Positions 1-4,995 of a stretch of DNA of 7,838 nucleotides are shown piece after piece. This DNA is from Halanaerobiaceae bacterium. Its GTDB lineage: Bacteria; Bacillota; Halanaerobiia; Halanaerobiales; DTU029. Position numbers and translations under genes: made by a program. The stretch covers positions 1 through 7,838 of the forward strand of contig JAAYLO010000107.1 of assembly GCA_012521855.1 (NCBI GenBank). Direction: 5' to 3'. Under the pieces are notes generated by a model. That model ran no database searches. It was given only the letters and a program-made list of their open reading frames with translations, and was not told the DNA's origin. Positions within the stretch are counted from its first letter, which is position 1, and every line of letters starts with the position of its first letter.

Positions 1-39
1 ACCTAAAGGACTTTATTAAAAAATAACGAATATAATATA

Positions 40-111
40 TACAAAACTTTGTAATACTTTGTAAAGAATAAGAAAGCATAGCTATACAAAGTATAGTTAT
101 ACTTTGTATAG
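40..111. repeat. Cluster of TTTGTA/TACAAA half-sites with a perfect inverted repeat, possible operator
   Basis: Five half-sites are visible: TACAAA at 40-45 and 85-90, and TTTGTA at 48-53, 58-63 and 103-108. The first two face each other across 2 nt. The last pair sits inside a perfect 14-bp inverted repeat, CTATACAAAGTATA (82-95) and TATACTTTGTATAG (98-111), separated by only GT. Each arm is itself a near-palindrome (TATAC, 3 nt, GTATA). The 10-mer ATACTTTGTA occurs directly at 54-63 and 99-108 and inverted at 85-94. The block lies just upstream of the peptidase-bactofilin unit. It could be a multi-site operator, a cruciform-forming element or a remnant of a small repeat element. The stem is AT-only apart from a few G/C and lacks a proper T-tract, so a terminator is less likely. 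The repeat itself is certain; its role is inferred. Confidence 0.6.
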
Positions 112-150
112 TCATAATTTTGATAATTCGGAGATGATTTGTTAAGGGAA

Positions 151-157
151 GGAGGTG
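151..157 (+). promoter_or_regulatory. Ribosome binding site of the M23 peptidase gene, unusually far from the start
   Basis: GGAGGTG is a strong Shine-Dalgarno match, but the GGAGG core is 15 nt from the only in-frame ATG (171). The in-frame codons between them are not standard starts (ATT at 159 is too close to the site). A CTG at 163 has ideal spacing but opens only CTG-AAT-TAA, whose stop overlaps the ATG in a TAATG junction. Confidence 0.6.
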
Positions 158-170
158 TATTTCTGAATTA

Positions 171-1166
171 ATGAGCAGTCTGGAAAAAATAAGGAGATAT
201 TTTTTTGAAGAATTATCTATTACAGTAATACCATCACCGGAAAAGAGAATTAAAAATTTAAGGATTAAACGTATCTTCCCGATAACAATATCCTTGTTGA
301 TTATTATAACTGTAATAACGCTATCATATCTTTATAATTATTATTATACAATGTTTTTAGATCTGGCTGATGCAGCAGAAGAGTTGAAAATTGCCAGAGC
401 AGAAAATGAAAAGTTGAGAGCAGAACTATACATTCTGGCGCAGGAAACAGAAGAATTGATAGGTTATTTGAATGAATTACAGGAACATAAGGAAGAAATA
501 AAAGGTATGATAGGCATGATTGAAACAGAAGAAAAGGAAGCAGAGAGTATTTCTCTGGAGCTTCATACCGACATTAGCAACAGCCAGGTGCTTCCTGCAA
601 GGTTACCGATTGGCGGAGGAGATATGCTGTTTTATCATCCCTCCTGGGAGGCAATTGATAAGGCAAAAGAGAACCTTGATCAAATAAAAAGGGAACTGCC
701 AGGCCGCAGGGAGGAATTAAGTAATCTGGAGAGTTCAGTAAAGGAATATAATGCGCTAATGGCAGCAACACCTTCAATCTGGCCTTTAGCAGATAAGGGT
801 GATAGTTATATATCTTCAAATTTTGGCTGGAGAAAGGATCCTTTTACAGGGAAACAGGCATTGCATGAGGGATTGGATATAGCTATCTGGTATAACACCC
901 CTGTTATTGCGACCGCTGATGGAGTAGTAAAATTTGTTGGTAAAAAAGGCAGCTACGGGTTGATGGTAATTATTGATCACGGTTATGGATATGAGACACG
1001 TTATGCCCACTTAAATAAGGCAAAGGTGAAAAAAGGGCAGAAGGTATCACGTGGTGATGTAATTGCTCTCAGTGGCAATTCAGGCAGAAGCAGCGGTCCG
1101 CATTTGCATTATGAAGTACGGATAAATAATATTCCACAGAACCCGCGGAATTATATAGGGAGGTAG
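171..1166 (+). CDS. Membrane-anchored M23 family metallopeptidase (LytM-type peptidoglycan hydrolase)
   Basis: The 331-residue protein has a basic cytoplasmic N-terminus (about 1-35, rich in K and R), one transmembrane helix (about 36-57), long coiled-coil stretches (about 64-130 and 162-193) and a C-terminal M23 domain (about 210-328). Zinc-ligand motifs are present: HEGLD (H232, D236) and HLHYE (H311, H313), with YAH (H280) as a further active-site histidine. By family knowledge H232, D236 and H313 bind zinc, and H280 and H311 are catalytic. All are intact, so this is probably an active endopeptidase cutting peptide cross-links in the wall, not a degenerate EnvC-like activator. The coiled coil and positive-inside anchor place the enzyme outside the membrane with a short tail in the cytoplasm. 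It is followed 6 nt later by a bactofilin whose ribosome site overlaps its stop, a pairing known from cell-shape systems such as Csd1/CcmA in Helicobacter. No glycan-binding LysM domain is seen. Confidence 0.9.
   Translation: MSSLEKIRRYFFEELSITVIPSPEKRIKNLRIKRIFPITISLLIIITVITLSYLYNYYYTMFLDLADAAEELKIARAENEKLRAELYILAQETEELIGYLNELQEHKEEIKGMIGMIETEEKEAESISLELHTDISNSQVLPARLPIGGGDMLFYHPSWEAIDKAKENLDQIKRELPGRREELSNLESSVKEYNALMAATPSIWPLADKGDSYISSNFGWRKDPFTGKQALHEGLDIAIWYNTPVIATADGVVKFVGKKGSYGLMVIIDHGYGYETRYAHLNKAKVKKGQKVSRGDVIALSGNSGRSSGPHLHYEVRINNIPQNPRNYIGR
1158..1163 (+). promoter_or_regulatory. Ribosome binding site deciding the TTG start of the bactofilin
   Basis: GGGAGG lies in the last codons of the peptidase gene, directly before its TAG stop (1164-1166), and 9 nt before TTG at 1173. 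This supports TTG as the start and suggests translational coupling of the two genes. Confidence 0.7.
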
Positions 1167-1172
1167 TTTGCT

Positions 1173-1592
1173 TTGGGGAAAAAGAGAAAAGAGAAAAAGC
1201 TTTATGAGGAAAGAAGTAAAGTGGAAACCATTCTTGGAATTGGAACAAAGGTGGAAGGAGATATTTTCACAAAGGGATCCCTGAGGGTTGAGGGCAGAGT
1301 AAAAGGATATATTAAATCAGAAGGTGATCTTTATATAGGGGAAAGTGGAGTACTGGAGACAAAGATAGAAGCAAGAAAGGTTATAATTGCCGGCACTGTT
1401 ACCGGAGATATATGTGCACTGGAAAAGATAGAGATATTGCCCAGTGGAAAACTTACTGGTGATATTAGAACAAAATCCTTAAAAATTGAAGAGGGAGCCG
1501 TTTTTATCGGTTCAACAAAGCCTCTTGAAGATGAGAATTATATAGATATTGATCTTTCTCAGGAGGAAGCAGCTGCAGACAAAGAGAGTTAG
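1173..1592 (+). CDS. Bactofilin family cytoskeletal protein
   Basis: The 139-residue protein has a very basic N-terminal tail (MGKKRKEKK), a central bactofilin (DUF583) domain at about 17-116 and an acidic C-terminal tail (about 118-139). The domain shows repeating short beta-strand turns of the bactofilin helix, with G-D/G-x steps such as KVEGDIF, RVKGYI, TVTGDI and KLTGDIRT, spaced roughly 17 residues apart. Bactofilins polymerise into nucleotide-independent filaments on the inner face of the membrane and act as scaffolds. The start is TTG at 1173. Its gene follows the M23 peptidase closely, so the likely job is to recruit or localise that enzyme, as in other bactofilin-peptidase pairs. The target process (cell shape, division or sporulation) cannot be read from the sequence. 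The stop codon overlaps that of the convergent yyaC gene. Confidence 0.92.
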   Translation: MGKKRKEKKLYEERSKVETILGIGTKVEGDIFTKGSLRVEGRVKGYIKSEGDLYIGESGVLETKIEARKVIIAGTVTGDICALEKIEILPSGKLTGDIRTKSLKIEEGAVFIGSTKPLEDENYIDIDLSQEEAAADKES

Positions 1593-2173
1593 TCAATAGC
1601 AGTAAATTCATTGGATAGACTACCCATTACATGGTTTATTGAGAGATTTAGTGCAGAAGCAATTATTTCTCCCATCTTGATAACCATACTGAGCCTGGTA
1701 CTCTGTAGTATCAGATACTCAATATAACCTCCTACATTAGCAAGTCCTGTGATATGCATATCCCCAATTTCAGGAAGCTTTTTGTTAACACCGGTCCCCG
1801 GTTTCAGGGGGCCTTTTTTTACGTCAATATACCCAACACTATTTTGTTTTCCCAATCCTGCATCAACAGCAATTATAAAGGGGTCCCGGTATTTATTTTC
1901 AATAGCATTAATTATTTCTTCCAGATTACTGGCATGGACAGGACTATGTATATTGCCGATAATGATTGCCGGTAATGTGTCATATTTGCTTAAAAGGGTC
2001 CCTGTAAGCGGGCCAAGTGAGTCTCCTGTTGAACGGTCTGTACCAATACATAAAATAATCAATTCTCTGTGATTATTGAAGCCCAGAGAGAGAATATCCT
2101 TTGATATTATGGGATAAAGCAATTCCGGGGCGTTTTTATTATCAATGTGTATTCTTCTTTTCTCGAAAAGCAT
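1589..2173 (-). CDS. yyaC: YyaC-type putative spore protease-related protein (DUF1256)
   Basis: The 194-residue minus-strand protein starts at ATG (2173) with ribosome site GGAGGG (2184-2179) 5 nt upstream. Diagnostic motifs of the YyaC/DUF1256 family are present: CIGTDRSTGDSLGP (42-55), VDAGLG (103-108), the KPGTGVNKKLP region (124-134) and GDMHITG (137-143). The length is close to that of Bacillus subtilis YyaC. The family is related to the germination protease GPR, and the fold resembles hydrogenase-maturation peptidases. By analogy with GPR, aspartates in the TGDSLGP (D51) and VDAG (D104) motifs may form the active site; this is inference. In B. subtilis yyaC lies beside the parA/parB (soj/spo0J) genes, so this window could be near the replication origin, though no par gene is visible here. 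It converges on the bactofilin with a 4-nt overlap of the stops. The substrate is unknown. Confidence 0.85.
   Translation of the reverse strand: MLFEKRRIHIDNKNAPELLYPIISKDILSLGFNNHRELIILCIGTDRSTGDSLGPLTGTLLSKYDTLPAIIIGNIHSPVHASNLEEIINAIENKYRDPFIIAVDAGLGKQNSVGYIDVKKGPLKPGTGVNKKLPEIGDMHITGLANVGGYIEYLILQSTRLSMVIKMGEIIASALNLSINHVMGSLSNEFTAID
1793..1820 (+). terminator. Intrinsic terminator for the peptidase-bactofilin unit, embedded antisense in yyaC
   Basis: On the plus strand GGTCCCC (1793-1799) can pair with GGGGGCC (1807-1813) across a 7-nt loop, giving a 7-bp GC-rich stem with one G-U pair, followed at once by seven T residues (1814-1820). This is a textbook rho-independent terminator. It is one-directional, because the minus strand has no T-tract on its other side, so it would stop rightward transcripts without stopping yyaC mRNA. 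It lies about 200 nt past the bactofilin stop, inside codons for the conserved KKGPLKPGTG stretch of YyaC. Coding constraint could therefore explain it by chance. No other terminator is seen between the convergent genes. Confidence 0.55.
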
Positions 2174-2226
2174 TTTTACCCTCCATGCTCTCTATATATG
2201 GCTCTATGAATAATATATATGACTTA

Positions 2227-2255
2227 TTATCAGCAATAATTCATTAATTTATACC
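2227..2255 (+). promoter_or_regulatory. Possible sigma-A type promoter for the YkvI-type permease gene
   Basis: TTATCA (2227-2232) and TATACC (2250-2255) are separated by 17 nt and each match four of six consensus bases. They lie about 40 nt before the permease start, in the 122-nt gap between divergent genes. In such AT-rich DNA a match of this quality can be accidental. Confidence 0.3.
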
Positions 2256-2282
2256 TCCCAGGAAGCATAAATATTTATTAGT

Positions 2283-2290
2283 GAGGAGGG
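2283..2290 (+). promoter_or_regulatory. Ribosome binding site placing the permease start at ATG 2296
   Basis: GAGGAGGG ends 5 nt before ATG at 2296. A longer frame beginning at GTG 2281 would translate this site itself and has only a weak, distant AGGAAG (2260-2265) upstream. The ATG is therefore preferred. Confidence 0.8.
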
Positions 2291-2295
2291 TAATC

Positions 2296-3342
2296 ATGGG
2301 AATAAAACGAGTATTGGGCCTGGCTTTTGTTTATATTGGAGCGGTAATAGGAGCTGGTTTTGCTTCAGGACAGGAAATCTGGTATTTTATTGCCAGGCAC
2401 CAGGAATGGGGTATTTGTAGTATTTTTATTATAGCTGTTTATTTTATTATCCTGGCACCTGTTTTCTTTATTATGACAAAAAAAAGCCATATAGAGAATT
2501 ACCAGGAGTTTTTTTATAATAATTTACCTGTATCTTTAGCTCATTTGCTGGATATTATATTCAGCTGTTTTCTCCTGGGAAGTGTTTCTGTTATGACAGC
2601 TGGTTCCGGTACCCTGTTCTCCAATTTTCTGGGGCTCCCTTATTTTGCCGGAGCAGGTATGACAATCAGCTTTATCTTGATAGTCATGAAACAGGATTTG
2701 AAGGGTATTTTTACAGTTAACTCTATAATGATTCCATTTTTGATTATAATAACCATATACATAGTTGTTTTTACAATTATTAATGAAAATCCGGCCGGGA
2801 GGACCTGGTATAATGCAGGTATAGCTGAAGGAGACGGAACAGGGTGGCTGGAGGACGGCCTGAAATATGGTGCTTATAATCTTATTATGGCAGTGGCTGC
2901 AATGACTAATATAGTTTCTACAGAAAAAGAAAAAAATATCTTGATAGGCGGGGTAATAGGCGGTATAATTTTGAGTATACTTATTATAATAATTTATCTG
3001 GGGCTTATTTTTTTTTACCGGGACATTCCCGTTCAGGAAATACCCCTTCTTTATCTTGCAAAAAACACAGGAAAGGGCGGGTATCTTTCCTATATCTTTG
3101 CTCTTTATTTTGCCATGATTACTACAGCACTTACCAATTATTATGCTTTTACTAAACGATTTGCCTCTTTACTCAATATCAGTTATGAAAGATGTCTGAT
3201 ACCCGGGCTTCTTCTGGTTTTGCCTTTGTTACCTTCTGGGTTTACTGAACTGGTTAATAAGATGTATCCCTTATTCGGGGGAATCAGTATAATTATTACC
3301 TTTTTCTATTTGTTAATATATTTTAAAATAAGAAAAAGATAA
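2296..3342 (+). CDS. YkvI-type integral membrane protein, putative APC-superfamily transporter
   Basis: The protein of 348 residues from ATG 2296 is strongly hydrophobic, with about ten membrane helices: roughly 6-28, 40-60, 83-110, 114-131, 139-163, 188-207, 215-239, 262-286, 300-320 and 323-345. The first helix carries GAVIGAGFASGQEI (15-28), the glycine-broken signature of YkvI-type proteins and similar to the unwound substrate-binding helix 1 of APC-superfamily (LeuT-fold) carriers. Length and helix count fit the YkvI family. The family's substrate is not established to my knowledge; amino acid or amine transport is a reasonable guess from the superfamily. It sits 132 nt before gcvT on the same strand with no clear terminator between, so it may share transcription with the glycine cleavage genes, and an amino-acid substrate would fit that. 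It diverges from yyaC. Confidence 0.8.
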   Translation: MGIKRVLGLAFVYIGAVIGAGFASGQEIWYFIARHQEWGICSIFIIAVYFIILAPVFFIMTKKSHIENYQEFFYNNLPVSLAHLLDIIFSCFLLGSVSVMTAGSGTLFSNFLGLPYFAGAGMTISFILIVMKQDLKGIFTVNSIMIPFLIIITIYIVVFTIINENPAGRTWYNAGIAEGDGTGWLEDGLKYGAYNLIMAVAAMTNIVSTEKEKNILIGGVIGGIILSILIIIIYLGLIFFYRDIPVQEIPLLYLAKNTGKGGYLSYIFALYFAMITTALTNYYAFTKRFASLLNISYERCLIPGLLLVLPLLPSGFTELVNKMYPLFGGISIIITFFYLLIYFKIRKR

Positions 3343-3461
3343 TTTTTTTATTAGAGGAAGGATATTTTAAATTCACTTAGAAATATATAAAATAAATAAT
3401 ACCGGGCTTTATAGATAAACCTCATAAATAAAAGATCTGCTTATAAAATAGTTGTTTAGAT
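3343..3461 (+). other. AT-rich leader before gcvT; no glycine riboswitch and no clear terminator
   Basis: I looked for the conserved purine-rich core segments and paired stems of the glycine riboswitch aptamer and do not see them. There is no GC stem with a T-run to end the permease transcript. A weak promoter-like pair, TTCACT (3372-3377) and AATAAT (3395-3400) with a 17-nt spacer, could start gcv transcription. A purine-rich GAGGAAGG (3354-3361) resembles a ribosome site but has no ATG, GTG or TTG at suitable distance. Confidence 0.4.
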
Positions 3462-3470
3462 GGAGGTGAT
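3462..3470 (+). promoter_or_regulatory. Ribosome binding site of gcvT, overlapping an ATG and pointing to a CTG start
   Basis: GGAGGTGAT is a nine-base match to the 16S rRNA tail. It begins at the G of ATG 3460 and lies before CTG 3475, leaving 8 nt between the GGAGG core and CTG. The ATG itself has no ribosome site upstream (AT-rich sequence only). Confidence 0.65.
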
Positions 3471-3474
3471 TAAG

Positions 3475-4548
3475 CTGAAAAAAACGCCTTTACATAAAGT
3501 ACATATAGAAGCAGGAGCCAGGATGATTGATTTTGCCAGTTGGGAGATGCCCCTGCAGTATTCTGGTATTATTAATGAGCATCTTGCAGTTAGAAATTCA
3601 GCCGGTTTATTTGATGCTTCACATATGGGAGAATTCCTTTTTAAAGGAAGAGATGCCCTGGATAATTTGCAATTACTGGTTACAAACAATGTGGCAAGAC
3701 TGGAAACGGGACAGGTCCTTTATACCCCTATGTGTAATGAAGATGGGGGAATAATTGATGACCTGCTTATATACCGCCTGTCTGCGGAAGAGTATATGAT
3801 GGTTGTAAATGCTGCTAACATTGAAAAGGATTATCAATGGATAAAAAAGCATATATCAGGGGATCTTGAACTGGAAGATATTTCTGGGCAATATGCCCTG
3901 ATTGCACTACAGGGACCGGAATCCCTGGCTATACTTAAAGAAATTTCTAATCCTCAGCTGGAAGAACTCAAATATTACCACTTTTTAAAGGGAAGAGTTG
4001 CCGGAATAGAACTTATTATTTCCAGAACAGGATATACTGGCGAATTGGGGTATGAGTTGTATTGTTTTCCGGATGAGGCTGTCTTCCTGTGGAAGGAGCT
4101 GATGAAGGCAGGTGAGAAATACAATCTGCTGCCTGCCGGACTGGGAGCCAGGGATACACTACGTTTAGAAAAAAAATACTGTCTTTATGGTAATGATATT
4201 GACGAAAAAAGGCATCCCCTGGAGGCTGGTTTATCCTGGACAGTTGATTTTTCAAAAGATGACTTTATAGGAAAGGAGTGTCTGCTGGATTATCAGAAAA
4301 ATGGTTACAGGCAGAAATTAATTGGTTTTAAGTTAATTGACAGGGGAATGGCCAGAAAAGGCTATAAAATTATGGATAAAGATAAGATTATAGGGGAGGT
4401 TAGTAGTGGAGGGTATTCACCAATTCTGGAAGGAAGTATAGGTCTTGCTTATGTTGATAAAGAATACTCAGAAATTGACAAAAAAATAGATATAATAATA
4501 CGAAATAAGGCTGTAAAAGCTGTAATTGTAAAAACACCTTTTGTTTAA
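3475..4548 (+). CDS. gcvT: Aminomethyltransferase, glycine cleavage system T-protein
   Basis: T-protein takes the aminomethyl group from the lipoyl arm of H-protein, releases ammonia and makes 5,10-methylene-tetrahydrofolate. From CTG 3475 the protein has 357 residues, close to the usual length. Family motifs in order: FDASHMGE (46-53), DGGIIDDL (90-97, holding the acidic folate-site aspartates), SRTGYTGELGYE (183-194), GLGARDTLRLE (222-232) and the C-terminal GYSPILEGSIGLAYV (313-327). The start is uncertain. ATG 3460 would add five residues (MEVIK) but overlaps the ribosome site. CTG 3475 gives a protein beginning KKTPL right after the initiator, matching other T-proteins, whose first residues lead directly into a TPL motif. 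GTG 3466 also lies within the ribosome site. It is first in a gcvT-gcvH-gcvPA-gcvPB cluster, 58 nt before gcvH. Confidence 0.93.
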   Translation: MKKTPLHKVHIEAGARMIDFASWEMPLQYSGIINEHLAVRNSAGLFDASHMGEFLFKGRDALDNLQLLVTNNVARLETGQVLYTPMCNEDGGIIDDLLIYRLSAEEYMMVVNAANIEKDYQWIKKHISGDLELEDISGQYALIALQGPESLAILKEISNPQLEELKYYHFLKGRVAGIELIISRTGYTGELGYELYCFPDEAVFLWKELMKAGEKYNLLPAGLGARDTLRLEKKYCLYGNDIDEKRHPLEAGLSWTVDFSKDDFIGKECLLDYQKNGYRQKLIGFKLIDRGMARKGYKIMDKDKIIGEVSSGGYSPILEGSIGLAYVDKEYSEIDKKIDIIIRNKAVKAVIVKTPFV

Positions 4549-4606
4549 AATGTTTTAGAATTTATAAATATAAAATACAAAAAAATTTGAAGAAAGGGGT
4601 TTTTAT

Positions 4607-4993
4607 ATGGATTTACCAAAAGATTTATTTTATACAGAGAATCATGAATGGCTGGCAGTTGACGGAGATGAAGCTACTATTGGAATAACAGAATATGCCC
4701 AGGAAGAGATGGGAGATGTTGTATTTGTTGAGTTACCTGAAGTCGGGGAAGAATTTGAGCAGTTTGATTCTTTTGGGGTTGTAGAATCTGTAAAAGCAGT
4801 AGCTGATGTATATATTCCTGTAGGAGGAAAGGTAATAGCAATAAATGAAGAGCTCTTTGACCAACCAGAGCTAATTAATGAAGAGCCTTATGATGGAGGC
4901 TGGTTAATAAAAATTAAAATTACAGATGAAGATGAATTGGAATCCCTGATGAATCATGAAGAATATGAAAGGTTTCTGGAGGAAGTTGATTAA
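4607..4993 (+). CDS. gcvH: Glycine cleavage system H-protein (lipoyl carrier)
   Basis: H-protein carries the aminomethyl intermediate on a lipoyl-lysine between P-, T- and L-proteins. The 128-residue sequence is full length, with the N-terminal HEWL motif (13-16), the GITEYAQEEMGDVVFVELP segment (26-44) and the lipoylation motif ESVKA, in which K63 is the modified lysine. The C-terminal part has the family's NEEPYDGGWL (91-100). It is very acidic (37 D/E against 6 K/R), more than average but in line with the acidic nature of the family. The start is ATG with AAAGGGG (4593-4599) 7 nt upstream. It lies between gcvT and gcvPA, unlike Bacillus subtilis where gcvH is separate. Two nucleotides separate its stop from the gcvPA start. 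Confidence 0.96.
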   Translation: MDLPKDLFYTENHEWLAVDGDEATIGITEYAQEEMGDVVFVELPEVGEEFEQFDSFGVVESVKAVADVYIPVGGKVIAINEELFDQPELINEEPYDGGWLIKIKITDEDELESLMNHEEYERFLEEVD

Positions 4994-4995
4994 AA

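Noticed and set aside
3..26. Possible end of an upstream gene (LKDFIKK then TAA)
   Set aside because: Only seven codons are visible before the stop. This is too short to support a gene call, although an upstream gene such as parB would fit the neighbourhood.
1043..1058. CACGTG core resembling a parS partition site
   Set aside because: Only the CACGTG core and a few flanking bases match the 16-bp parS consensus (TGTTNCACGTGNAACA-like). The right half is wrong, and the bases encode the peptidase segment VSRGDV.
1749..2072. Plus-strand open frames lying across yyaC, and other antisense frames across the gcv genes
   Set aside because: They have no ribosome sites or family motifs and mirror well-supported genes on the other strand.
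2230..2244. Minus-strand four-codon frame (MNYC) with a good GGGAGG upstream, in the yyaC leader
   Set aside because: It is very short and AT-rich, and the ribosome-site match can arise by chance. There is no sign of an attenuator stem.
3354..3418. Ribosome-site-like GAGGAAGG followed by a 15-codon frame from ATT 3371
   Set aside because: It would need an ATT start and encodes an unrecognisable peptide. Kept only as a note on the leader.
4546..4557. TAAAA-TG-TTTTA palindrome after gcvT as a terminator
   Set aside because: The stem has only A-T pairs and a 2-nt loop, which is not stable, and the gene order suggests one operon.
4607..4993. Strongly acidic H-protein as proof of a salt-in halophile
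   Set aside because: GcvH is acidic in most bacteria, and the neighbouring gcv proteins are not notably acidic. It is only compatible with a halophilic host, not evidence for one.
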